This document shows, piece after piece, positions 6,796 through 15,721 of a stretch of 64,000 bases of DNA. The stretch lies in assembly GCF_029760955.1 (NCBI RefSeq), contig NZ_CP121682.1, positions 496,001 through 560,000 on the forward strand. Direction: 5' to 3'. Both the position numbers and the translations under genes were made by a program. Source of the stretch: Streptomyces cathayae (GTDB lineage Bacteria > Actinomycetota > Actinomycetes > Streptomycetales > Streptomycetaceae). Each line of letters begins with the position of its first letter. Position 1 is the first letter of the stretch. Under the pieces are notes generated by a model. The model was not told the origin of the DNA. It saw nothing but the letters and a program-made list of their open reading frames with translations, and made no database searches.

Positions 6796-9700
6796 ATGCC
6801 TCACGACCCGACACCCGCGGCTGATCCCGTCAGCGAACCGATCGCCATCATCGGCATGGCGGGACACTTCGCCGACGCCACCAGCCCTGAAGAACTCTGG
6901 GAGATGCTGCTTCAGGGCCGCGACGCGATCACGGACATCCCGCCCGAGCGCTACGACGTCGACGCCGTCTACGACTCCACGCCCCGCACCCCCGGCCGCA
7001 CCGTGAGCCGGTGGGGCGGCCTGCTGCGCGACATCGACGCCTTCGACGCGGAGTTCTTCGGCATCTCCCCCCGGGAAGCCGACCGCATGGACCCCCAGCA
7101 GCGCCTGCTGCTGGAGGTCGCCTACGAGGCCCTCGAGGACGCGGGACAGCCCCTGCCGCGCATCGCGGGCACCGACACAGGTGTGTTCATCGGACAGCTC
7201 GGCGGGGACTACTGGCACCTGCAGTACGAGGACCGCGACCAGCTGGACCTGTACGCCATGACCGGCGCAGCATCGCGTGCCATCACCTCCGGCCGCCTGT
7301 CCTACGCCTTCGATCTGCGCGGTCCCAGCTTCACCGTCGACACCGCGTGCTCCTCCGCACTGGTCGCCGTCCACAACGCCGTCCAGGCCATCCGGCTGGG
7401 CGAATGCCCTCTGGCGATCGCCGGCGGCGTCAACATCGTCCTGCTGCCGGAAGAGGGCGTCGTCTACTCCGGCGCCGGCATGCTCGCCTCCGACGGCCGC
7501 TGCAAGTTCGCCGACGCCTCCGGTGACGGCTTCGTCCGGAGCGACGGCATCGGGGCGGTCATTCTCAAACCGCTGTCCGCCGCTCTCGCCGACGGCGACC
7601 GCGTCCGTGCCGTCATCCGCGGCTCCGCCGTCGGCAACGACGGCCAGAGCAGCGGTTATCTGGTCACCCCCGCCGTCGAAGGCCAGCGCGACGTGCTGCG
7701 CCGCGCTTACGCCAACGCCGGCATCGATCCGGCCGACATCGACTACATCGAAGCCCACGGCACCGGAACCAGCGTGGGTGACCCGGTCGAGCTCGAGGCC
7801 CTGGCCGACATCGTCGGGCCCCGTGCCGCGGACCGGCGTTGTCTGGTCGGCTCGGTGAAGACCAACATCGGCCACGCCGAGGCGGCCGCCGGCATCGCCG
7901 GGCTCATCAAGGCCGTCCTGTGCCTGGAGAACAAGACCGTTCCGCCCAACCTGCACCTGAAGAACCCGAACCCGGCCGTCGACTGGGACAACCAGCCGTT
8001 GATCGTTCCCACTCAGGCCACTCCGATACCCGAACGGGGCCGACCCGCCATCGCCGGGGTCAGCAGCTTCGGCTTCTCCGGTACCAACGCCCACCTCGTC
8101 CTCGAAGCCGCCCCCGAACCGGCCGCAACCGAAACGGACGGCGAAGAGCCGGACGAGCGGAGCGAGCTGCTGGTGTTGTCCGCCCTGAGCCCAGAGGGCC
8201 TCACCGAAGCTGCCCGCCGCATGGCCGACCATCTCGGCGGACCCGGCACCCGGCACTCCCTGCGCGACATCTGCTACTCCGCGGCGCGGCGCCGCACCAC
8301 CCATGACGCCCGGCTGGCACTGCCCGCCGACAGTCACGCGGAGGCAGCCGCCGCGCTACGCGGCTTCGCCGAGGGTGAGGACGAACCCGGCCTGTCCTTC
8401 AGCGACTACACCGATCCCGGTGCCCGTCCCCGGATCGTCTTCGTCTTCCCGGGCCAGGGCTCGCAGTGGCCGGGGATGGGACGCGAACTCCTGGATACCG
8501 AGCCGGTGTTCACCCGGACTATGGAGGCCTGCGACGAGGCCGTCAAAGCCGAGACCGGCTGGTCGGTCATCGAACTGCTGCGCTCGGCCGACGAGGAGCG
8601 CCTGAAGCAACTCGACGTCATCCAGCCCACCTTGTGGTCCATGGAGATCGCGTTGGCTGAGCTGTGGCGATCCTGGGGTGTCGAGCCGGATGCGGTCATC
8701 GGCCACAGCATGGGCGAATCCGCCGCCGCCTACATCTCGGGGGCGTTGTCCCTGCCGGATGCCGCCGCCGTCATCTGCCGTCGCAGCCGACTGGCCAAGC
8801 GTCTGTCCGGCCGCGGGACCATGGCCTGGGTGGCGCTGCCCGCCGAAGAGGCCACGGCCGCGCTGGTCGGCTTCGAGGACGAGGTCGCCGTGGCAGCCAT
8901 CAACAGTCCCACCTCCACTCTGCTGTCCGGGGACGGTGATGCCCTCACCCGGGTGCTGGCCGCTCTCGACGCCAGCGGCGTGGACAACCGGCGGGTCAAT
9001 GTCGACTTCGCCTCGCACTGTCCGCAAATGGACGCTCTGCGTGACGATCTGCTCGCCGAGCTGTCCCATCTCACCCCCCGCCCGGGCCGCGTCCCGCTGC
9101 ACTCCACCCTGCTGAACGAGGCGATCGACGGCTCCGGCATGGACGCCGACTACTGGGTGCGCAACATCCGCCAGCCGGTCGACTTCGTCGGCGCCGTGCG
9201 GGGCCAGCTCGACCTCGGTGACACCGTGTTCATCGAAGTCAGTCCCCATCCTCTGCTCGTGACAGGAATCCGCGAGACCAGCCGCCTGCACACCGGAGCC
9301 GACACCACCGCGGTCAGCAGCCTGCGCCGCCACACCGGCGAACGCGCCTGCCTGCTCACCTCCGCAGCCACCCTGCACACCGTCGGCACTCCGCTCGACT
9401 TCGACCGGCTGACCGAGGGCGGACGCTACGTGTCACTGCCCTCCTACCCCTGGCAGCGCACCCGTCACTGGATCAGCAGCACCCCTGCCCCCGCGACACC
9501 TGCTGCCGCGCCCTCCTCAGCCGCGGCGACCACGGAGGGAGCAGCGGAGCAGCCCCCGCACCCGCTGCTGGGGCGACCGCAGCCCGCCGAGGGGACCAGC
9601 CGCGTATGGCAGGGACCGCTGGCCCTGGCGGACAACGCCTACCTGCGCGACCACCGCATCCAGGACACGATCATCCTGCCGGGCACCGCCCATCTCGAGC

Positions 9701-12700
9701 TCGTCTCCGCGGCGGCCCGCACCATGCTGAGGTCCGACGCCCTGTCAGTGTCCGACGTTCACTACCACCGAGCACTGTTCCTGGACGAGGGCGGCCCCGC
9801 CCCGGAGGTCAGGGTCACGGCCGACCCGCGCCCGGACGGCTCACTGCACTTCCGCATCGACAGCCAGGACCCCGACACGGGTGACTGGACCCTGCACACC
9901 GAAGCCCGCGTCCGTGCTCTGGCCGAGGGCGCACCGGAGCCGTCCGAATCGCTCGAGGCGATCCGCGCCCGTCTGCCGCAGCATCAGGCCGCGGCCGACT
10001 TCTACGCGTGGAACGCCGAGCGCGGCAATCAATGGAACGGATCCTTCCAGGGCGTCGCAGAGCTGTGGCGTGCTGACGGCGAAGTTCTCGCCCTCCTCTC
10101 CTGCCCCTCCTCCCTCGTCGAGGGCCTCGCCCGTCACCACTTCCATCCGGCACTGCTGGACGCCAGTGGCCACTCCATGGCCGCCGCACGGCCGCTGACC
10201 GTCCCCGGTGAGGACGGTGTCTTCGTCCTCGGCGGCATCGACGAAGTCCGCTTCTACCAGCGGGCGTCAGTCTCCATGTTCAGCCACGCCCGGCTGCTTT
10301 CTTCTCCCCGCGAGGACTCCTTCGTCGCCGACATCGACATCCGTGACGACGACGGTCACCTGGTCGCGCAGATACGCGGCTTGCGCCTGCAGTACCTGGC
10401 CGGCCGCTCCCCCGCTCTGTTGCATCCCCACCACGAGGAACCCGTGACAGCAATCAGCACACCCTCCGCCCCCACGGTCGGCAGCGGTCCCGACACCTGG
10501 CTGCATGCCCTCATGTGGGAAGAGGCGGCCCTTCTCGCCGACACCTCAGCCGCATCCGCGGGGAACGGCTTCTGGTTCGTCCTGAGCGACAGCGGTTCCA
10601 CCAGCCGCGCGTTGGTACGGGAACTGACCAGCCGTGGACAGCGCGTGGTCGTCGTCACCGCCGGTGCGGGCCGCATGGCCGGAGCCGGCGACCGCTACCG
10701 CATCGACCCGTCGAAGGAAGAGCACTACCGCGAGGTTCTGGGTGACATCGCCCGCGACGGCACCTGCCGCGGCATCATCCACCTGTGGGCCCTGGATGCC
10801 CGGGTCGGCCTGGACGCCACACCCACCGAGATCCGTCGTGCCCAGCTCCTGTCCGCCCGCAGCGTCCTGCATCTGACCCGGGCGCTGGAGCATCACTCTC
10901 TCGGGAACCCACCGCTGTGGCTGGTCACCCAGCTCGCCCAGGCCACCGGCACCGGAGAGCAGGTGCGCCATCCCTTCCAGGCGGTGCTGTGGGGTCTGGG
11001 GCGCACCCTGGCCGCCGAGGCTCCCTCGTTGTCGCCCCGTCTGGTCGACCTCGACCGGTCCGCTGCCAGCATTCCGGCCCTGGCCGATGTACTGCAGCGA
11101 GCCGATGACGAGGACCAGGTCGCTCTGCGCGAAGGCCGGCGCCTTGCTGTTCGGCTGCGCCCGGCTGCCGACTGTGGTGCCGTACCGCGTGCGCTGTCAC
11201 TGCCGGCACCCGGCGTTCTGGACGACCTGCAGCTGTCCGAGCTCCCGCCGCGCGCTGTGGCCGCCGACGAGGTCCGCATCCAGGTCAGTCACGCCGGTGT
11301 CAACTACCGCGATGTGCTGATGAGCCTGGGCATGTACCCCGGTCAGGACAACCGGCCGCCGGTGCTGGGCTGGGAGTGCGTCGGCACGGTCACCGAGGTG
11401 GGCAGCGCCGTCACCGATGTCGCCGTGGGCGACGAGGTCGTCGCCATCGCCGAAGGTGCACTGGCGCATGAGGCCATCACCCGCAGCTGCCTGACCGCGC
11501 CGAAGCCGACGCGGCTGACCGCAGCCGAGGCCGCGACCCTGCCCGCGGCCTACCTGACCGCGCACCACGCCCTGAACGGCCTGGCCCGCCTCGAGCGCGG
11601 TCAGAAGGTTCTCATTCACTCCGCCACAGGCGGCACCGGGCGAGCAGTGCTGAGCATCGCCCGCTGGAAGGGAGCCCGCGTCTTCGCCACCGCCGGGAAC
11701 GAGGCCAAGCGTGAACTGCTGCAGAAGCTCGGTGTGGAACAGGTGGCCGACTCCCGCAGCCTGGCCTTCGTCGACGTCTTCAGGCGGGCCATCGGCGAGG
11801 AGGGATTCGACGTCATCTGCAACACCCTGACCGGCGATGCCATCGAAGCGAACCTGTCGCTCATGGCCCCTTACGGGCACTACCTCGAGCTGAGCAAACG
11901 CGACATCCTCGACGACAACCATCTGTCGCTGGGAGCGTTCGCCCGCAACCTCTCCTTCCATGCCATCGACGTCGTCCACATGGTCCAGCACGCACCCGAA
12001 CGGGCCGGCCGGATGCTGCGGGAGGCCACCGCCCTGGCCGACCAGGGCGTCGTCGAGGCGCTGCCGCACACGGTGTACCCGGTCGAGAAGGCCGCGGACG
12101 CCTTCCGGCTGATGGCTCAGTCCCGCCACACGGGAAAGATCGTTCTGTCGTTCGGGGAGACGACCACCAGCACGGCGCGTGGGGCACGGACCCGCCCCGT
12201 TGCCATCCACGCTGACGGCACTTACCTGGTCACGGGCGGGGCAGGCGGCATCGGCGGCCGCCTGGCGCTGTGGCTGGCCGATCAGGGGGCCCGGCACCTG
12301 CTGCTCACCGGCCGAAGCCCGATGCCCCGTTTGGACCTGCCCTTGGCGGAGAACCACCCCCAGGCAGCAGCGGTCGCCGTGCTGAGGCAGCTGAGCGCTC
12401 GTGGTGTGAACGTGACCTACGAAGCCGTCGACGTCGCCGACGCCGAGGCCATGGAAGGGCTGCTCGCGTCCCGCCGCCGAACGGGGATGCCACCCATCCG
12501 TGGTGTCTTCCACGCGGCCGGCGTCATCGACTACACCCCGCTCAGCGAGATGACCGGTACCGAACTCGACCGGGTACTGGCTGCCAAGGTCTCCGGCGCG
12601 TGGAATCTGCACCGTCTGCTGAACGAGGAACCGGTGGACGCCTTCGTGCTGTTCTCCTCCGGTTCTGCCCTGCTCAACTCACCGATGCTCGGCGGGTACG

Positions 12701-13872
12701 CGGCCGGCAACAACTTCCTCGACGCCCTGGCGCACTACCGGCACGCCCACGGGATGCCGGCCGCCGTCGTCAACTGGGGCTTCTGGAACAGCGTCGGCAT
12801 GGTGGCTCGCACGGAACAGCGGGAGGAGCGCACCCTGCTCCCGCAGGGCATGCGCTCCTTCAGCCCCGACGACGGACTGGCGCTGCTCGGAAGGATTCTT
12901 GCCGAGGGCCGGGTACACACCGCGGTACTGCCGGCAGACTGGTCCGCATGGGCGCGCGCCTATCCGTCTGCCGCGGCCGCGCCGCTGCTGAAGCACCTCA
13001 TCAGGGGCACGCGAACCGACAACGAACATGCAGCGGAATCCGGTGAGCGGGTGACCCCGCCTGCCGCACCGACCACTGTCGGCCCCGCCGAGTCTCAGCA
13101 GCCCACCGCGTTGGCTCCCTCCCCCTCCCCCGTTGCAGTGCCTGCACCGCCTGCGTCCGTCGCCGAGACGGCATCGCGGCCTGCGACGACTCCCGTAGCG
13201 CCGGCCGGGGAGCTGCTGGACTTCCTCAAGCAGGAGGTCTCCGTGGTCATGGGCCTGCGCGCGGAACGCGTCAACGTCAACCGGCCGCTCAACCGGCTCG
13301 GCATGGACTCCCTCATGGCCGTGGAACTGCGCAACCGCATCGAACGCCGCTACCAGGTCAAGCTGCCCATGGTGCAACTCCTCAAGGACGGCACCATCAC
13401 CACCGTCGCCCAGGCCCTGGCCACCGAACTCGCCCCGACCGGGAACGCGGACACCGCCCCGTCGAACACCGCATCTGAATCCGCCGCAGCAGTCAGTAGC
13501 CCTGACGAGGGCACTACCACACGGGTGGCCGTGGCATCCGGCACCGAGGCGGTCGAGGAAAGTGCGCAGCCCGTCCGTCCGACCGACCGGCCGGAAGCCG
13601 GCACCGCAGATGGGGCGCCGGCCGGGGAGCTGCTGGACTTCCTCAAGCAGGAGGTCTCCGTGGTCATGGGCCTGCGCGCGGAACGCGTCAACGTCAACCG
13701 GCCGCTCAACCGGCTCGGCATGGACTCCCTCATGGCCGTGGAACTGCGCAACCGCATCGAACGCCGCTACCAGGTCAAGCTGCCCATGGTGCAACTCCTC
13801 AAGGACGGCACCATCACCACCGTCGCCCAGGCCCTGGCCACCGAACTGAACTCCACCAACGCCTCGGCCTGA
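6796..13872 (+). CDS. Type I highly reducing polyketide synthase, KS-AT-DH-(psiKR)-ER-KR-ACP-ACP
   Basis: A 2358-residue single-module PKS. KS: Cys185 in DTACSSA, His321 (HGTGTSVGDP), His360 (NIGHAE). AT about 547-850: Ser638 in GHSMGE, with FASH at 738-741 in the selectivity position (closer to the methylmalonyl YASH than to the malonyl HAFH form). DH from about 922: His953 in an HxxxDxxxxP motif (Gly usually stands at the Asp) and Asp1122 (LLDASGH). A structural KR half at about 1235-1465 precedes the ER (about 1470-1785, NADPH loop ATGGTG). The KR has TGGAGGIGG near 1811 and Tyr1968. Ser2172 and Ser2311 are the phosphopantetheine sites of two identical ACPs. No thioesterase or methyltransferase is present. 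ATG 6796 has GGAAGGA 5 nt upstream. A full reducing set with tandem ACPs suggests iterative synthesis of a saturated chain. Confidence 0.95.
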   Translation: MPHDPTPAADPVSEPIAIIGMAGHFADATSPEELWEMLLQGRDAITDIPPERYDVDAVYDSTPRTPGRTVSRWGGLLRDIDAFDAEFFGISPREADRMDPQQRLLLEVAYEALEDAGQPLPRIAGTDTGVFIGQLGGDYWHLQYEDRDQLDLYAMTGAASRAITSGRLSYAFDLRGPSFTVDTACSSALVAVHNAVQAIRLGECPLAIAGGVNIVLLPEEGVVYSGAGMLASDGRCKFADASGDGFVRSDGIGAVILKPLSAALADGDRVRAVIRGSAVGNDGQSSGYLVTPAVEGQRDVLRRAYANAGIDPADIDYIEAHGTGTSVGDPVELEALADIVGPRAADRRCLVGSVKTNIGHAEAAAGIAGLIKAVLCLENKTVPPNLHLKNPNPAVDWDNQPLIVPTQATPIPERGRPAIAGVSSFGFSGTNAHLVLEAAPEPAATETDGEEPDERSELLVLSALSPEGLTEAARRMADHLGGPGTRHSLRDICYSAARRRTTHDARLALPADSHAEAAAALRGFAEGEDEPGLSFSDYTDPGARPRIVFVFPGQGSQWPGMGRELLDTEPVFTRTMEACDEAVKAETGWSVIELLRSADEERLKQLDVIQPTLWSMEIALAELWRSWGVEPDAVIGHSMGESAAAYISGALSLPDAAAVICRRSRLAKRLSGRGTMAWVALPAEEATAALVGFEDEVAVAAINSPTSTLLSGDGDALTRVLAALDASGVDNRRVNVDFASHCPQMDALRDDLLAELSHLTPRPGRVPLHSTLLNEAIDGSGMDADYWVRNIRQPVDFVGAVRGQLDLGDTVFIEVSPHPLLVTGIRETSRLHTGADTTAVSSLRRHTGERACLLTSAATLHTVGTPLDFDRLTEGGRYVSLPSYPWQRTRHWISSTPAPATPAAAPSSAAATTEGAAEQPPHPLLGRPQPAEGTSRVWQGPLALADNAYLRDHRIQDTIILPGTAHLELVSAAARTMLRSDALSVSDVHYHRALFLDEGGPAPEVRVTADPRPDGSLHFRIDSQDPDTGDWTLHTEARVRALAEGAPEPSESLEAIRARLPQHQAAADFYAWNAERGNQWNGSFQGVAELWRADGEVLALLSCPSSLVEGLARHHFHPALLDASGHSMAAARPLTVPGEDGVFVLGGIDEVRFYQRASVSMFSHARLLSSPREDSFVADIDIRDDDGHLVAQIRGLRLQYLAGRSPALLHPHHEEPVTAISTPSAPTVGSGPDTWLHALMWEEAALLADTSAASAGNGFWFVLSDSGSTSRALVRELTSRGQRVVVVTAGAGRMAGAGDRYRIDPSKEEHYREVLGDIARDGTCRGIIHLWALDARVGLDATPTEIRRAQLLSARSVLHLTRALEHHSLGNPPLWLVTQLAQATGTGEQVRHPFQAVLWGLGRTLAAEAPSLSPRLVDLDRSAASIPALADVLQRADDEDQVALREGRRLAVRLRPAADCGAVPRALSLPAPGVLDDLQLSELPPRAVAADEVRIQVSHAGVNYRDVLMSLGMYPGQDNRPPVLGWECVGTVTEVGSAVTDVAVGDEVVAIAEGALAHEAITRSCLTAPKPTRLTAAEAATLPAAYLTAHHALNGLARLERGQKVLIHSATGGTGRAVLSIARWKGARVFATAGNEAKRELLQKLGVEQVADSRSLAFVDVFRRAIGEEGFDVICNTLTGDAIEANLSLMAPYGHYLELSKRDILDDNHLSLGAFARNLSFHAIDVVHMVQHAPERAGRMLREATALADQGVVEALPHTVYPVEKAADAFRLMAQSRHTGKIVLSFGETTTSTARGARTRPVAIHADGTYLVTGGAGGIGGRLALWLADQGARHLLLTGRSPMPRLDLPLAENHPQAAAVAVLRQLSARGVNVTYEAVDVADAEAMEGLLASRRRTGMPPIRGVFHAAGVIDYTPLSEMTGTELDRVLAAKVSGAWNLHRLLNEEPVDAFVLFSSGSALLNSPMLGGYAAGNNFLDALAHYRHAHGMPAAVVNWGFWNSVGMVARTEQREERTLLPQGMRSFSPDDGLALLGRILAEGRVHTAVLPADWSAWARAYPSAAAAPLLKHLIRGTRTDNEHAAESGERVTPPAAPTTVGPAESQQPTALAPSPSPVAVPAPPASVAETASRPATTPVAPAGELLDFLKQEVSVVMGLRAERVNVNRPLNRLGMDSLMAVELRNRIERRYQVKLPMVQLLKDGTITTVAQALATELAPTGNADTAPSNTASESAAAVSSPDEGTTTRVAVASGTEAVEESAQPVRPTDRPEAGTADGAPAGELLDFLKQEVSVVMGLRAERVNVNRPLNRLGMDSLMAVELRNRIERRYQVKLPMVQLLKDGTITTVAQALATELNSTNASA
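13198..13430 (+). repeat. ACP-coding repeat, copy 1 (perfect duplicate)
   Basis: A 233-bp segment encoding the first ACP. Every base is repeated 417 bp downstream, while the linkers differ. Perfect DNA identity, including third codon positions, means a recent duplication or ongoing gene conversion. Confidence 0.95.
13615..13847 (+). repeat. ACP-coding repeat, copy 2 (perfect duplicate)
   Basis: The second copy of the 233-bp ACP segment, identical to 13198-13430. The phosphopantetheine serine codon is at 13726. Confidence 0.95.
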
Positions 13873-13901
13873 CCGAGCGAGTGACGAGGACCTCTCTGCC
13901 C

Positions 13902-14942
13902 ATGAAGACCACCGACATCCGCATCGCCGGGCTCGGCACCTACATCCCGGACATCGTCGACGCCCGCAAGGCAGTGGCACTTGGCCTGTACGACGCCGAC
14001 GACTACGAGTTCTACGGCTGGACCGGCGCCGCCGTCGCCGACGACATGCCCGCCCCCGACATGGCAATCGCAGCGGCCCGGCAAGCGCTGGAGCGCTCCG
14101 AACTGCACCCGCACGACATCGACATGCACATTCACGCGTGCGGCCATGAACAGGGTCCCGAGGGATGGTCGCCGCAGCACTACATCCTGCGGCACCTCAC
14201 CGATCGCGACGTGCCCTCCTTCCGCGTCTGGCAGGCCTGCAGCGGTCTGATCGGCTCGCTGGAACTGGCCGCCTGCTACCTCAAGGCCGTTCCCGAGCGC
14301 ACCGCTGCGCTGCTGACCGGTGCGGACAACGTCGGCACTCCGCACTTCAACCGGTGGGCGTTCGGCATTCAGAACGGCGTCGTGGGTGATGCCGGCAGCG
14401 CTGTGCTGCTGTCGAAGACCGAGGGATTCGCGAGCCTGCTGTCGATCAACACCGGCTCCACCGCGGAGGTAGAGGAACAGTACCGGGGCAATGAGCCGCT
14501 CTTCCCGCCGTCGCTGACGCTCGGCCGCGGGATCGACTTCAAGGAGCGACTCGCCGCCACTGGTGGGCTCGAAGAGACGGTCGCTGAAGTCGTGCGCCGT
14601 CAAGGAGAGTTGCGCACCGAAATAGCGTTGCGCACCCTGGCCGAGGCCGGCCTGGAGCCGGGCGATGTCACTCGGGTCTGCCACGTGTTCACCGGCCAGG
14701 AGAGCTACCTGAAGGTCATCCTCGACCCGATGGGGCTCTCCCCTGACCAGGGCCTGCTCGACTTCGGTCGCAATCTGGGCCATCTGACCGTCAACGATCA
14801 GATCGTCGGTCTCACCCACCTGGTCGAGACCGGTCAGGTCGGTCCCGGCGACCACGTTCTGATCGTGGCGCACGGTGGCGGGGTGTCCATCACCTGCGCC
14901 GTCGTCCGTATCGACCAGCGGCCCACCTGGGCCGCCCAGTAA
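13902..14942 (+). CDS. KASIII (FabH)-like 3-oxoacyl-ACP synthase / acyltransferase
   Basis: A 346-residue thiolase-fold enzyme with nucleophile Cys113 (WQACSG). The downstream CHVFTG and GRNLGHLTVND segments occupy the places of the His and Asn of the FabH triad, and the end GGGVSITCAVV is typical. The gene begins 29 nt after the PKS stop. ATG 13902 has GAGGAC 10 nt upstream; GTG 13881 would add seven residues. KASIII-type proteins next to a PKS often prime it, or move an acyl chain from an ACP to an alcohol or amine. Since the PKS lacks a thioesterase, this protein is a candidate for chain initiation or release onto the arsenical moiety. That role is inferred. Confidence 0.85.
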   Translation: MKTTDIRIAGLGTYIPDIVDARKAVALGLYDADDYEFYGWTGAAVADDMPAPDMAIAAARQALERSELHPHDIDMHIHACGHEQGPEGWSPQHYILRHLTDRDVPSFRVWQACSGLIGSLELAACYLKAVPERTAALLTGADNVGTPHFNRWAFGIQNGVVGDAGSAVLLSKTEGFASLLSINTGSTAEVEEQYRGNEPLFPPSLTLGRGIDFKERLAATGGLEETVAEVVRRQGELRTEIALRTLAEAGLEPGDVTRVCHVFTGQESYLKVILDPMGLSPDQGLLDFGRNLGHLTVNDQIVGLTHLVETGQVGPGDHVLIVAHGGGVSITCAVVRIDQRPTWAAQ

Positions 14943-14952
14943 CGCCGCGCCG

Positions 14953-14982
14953 CACACCGGCCCTCCGCGGAGGGCCGGTGTG
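14953..14982. terminator. 30-bp palindromic stem-loop after the KASIII gene
   Basis: Arms CACACCGGCCCTCC and its exact complement flank GC. It starts 10 nt after the stop codon and has no T-tract. It could attenuate transcription between the PKS/KASIII pair and the DedA/decarboxylase pair. Confidence 0.6.
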
Positions 14983-15025
14983 TGTGCTGTCCGCCCCACC
15001 ATTTGACATCAGGGGGTCAACACCG

Positions 15026-15721
15026 ATGTCGTATCTCGCATCCTCACCACTGCTCGATGCCGAAGCGCTGATATCCGCCTTCGGCCTGCTGGGCATCATG
15101 GCCACCGTGTTCGCCGAGTCCGGGCTGATCGTCTGTTTCTTCCTGCCAGGTGACTCGCTGCTGTTCACCGCGGGCCTGCTGGTGGCCAACGATCAGATCC
15201 TGCACCAGCCCCTGTGGCTGGTCATGCTCGCCATCATTGTCGCCGCCGTGCTGGGCGACCAGTTCGGCTACGCCTTCGGCCGCAGAGTGGGACCAGCCCT
15301 GTTCCGGCGGCCCAACTCGCGTTTCTTCAAGCAGGAGAACGCCGAGCGCGCCCAGGAGTTCATGCTCAAACACGGCCCCAAAGCACTGGTGATGGCCCGC
15401 TTCATCCCCGTCTTCCGCACCTTCATTCCCATCACCGCCGGTGTGGGACGCATGCCGTACCGCACGTTCTTCTTGTTCAACGTGGTCGGTGCGGTGCTGT
15501 GGTCGGTCAGCCTCACGCTCGTCGGCTACTACCTGGGCCAAGTCGCCTTCGTCCGCGACAACATCGAAGCCATCGTGATCGGCATTGTGTTGGTTTCGGG
15601 CATCCCGATCATCATCGAAGGCATCCGGATGCGACGCCGGGTGCGCGGAAGCAAGGCCGCCGCCCCCGTGCTGCCCACCTCACCGTCCGCTACCACTGAA
15701 ACGGAGCTGCCCCACTCATGA
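15026..15721 (+). CDS. DedA/VTT-family integral membrane protein
   Basis: A 231-residue membrane protein of the DedA family. It has an N-terminal hydrophobic pair, the FLPGDSLLF motif, a central GDQFGYAFGRRVG segment, then RFIPVFRTFIPITAG and further membrane helices. DedA proteins include undecaprenyl-phosphate and phospholipid flippases. The stop overlaps the next start (ATGA at 15718), so its production is coupled to the decarboxylase. In this cluster it might move an arsenic-bearing lipid or intermediate across the membrane, which is speculative. ATG 15026 is preceded by AGGGGG; upstream in-frame starts add non-homologous residues. Confidence 0.85.
   Translation: MSYLASSPLLDAEALISAFGLLGIMATVFAESGLIVCFFLPGDSLLFTAGLLVANDQILHQPLWLVMLAIIVAAVLGDQFGYAFGRRVGPALFRRPNSRFFKQENAERAQEFMLKHGPKALVMARFIPVFRTFIPITAGVGRMPYRTFFLFNVVGAVLWSVSLTLVGYYLGQVAFVRDNIEAIVIGIVLVSGIPIIIEGIRMRRRVRGSKAAAPVLPTSPSATTETELPHS

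Noticed and set aside
13198..13847. Mobile element or CRISPR-like array
   Set aside because: The two repeats are coding, in frame and encode complete ACP domains; there are only two copies with a long unique linker.
6757..14067. Very long minus-strand open frames (for example 6757-8337, 11197-12612, 12679-14067) opposite the PKS
   Set aside because: They mirror the PKS codon pattern of high-GC DNA, show no family motifs and include the ACP repeat read backwards.
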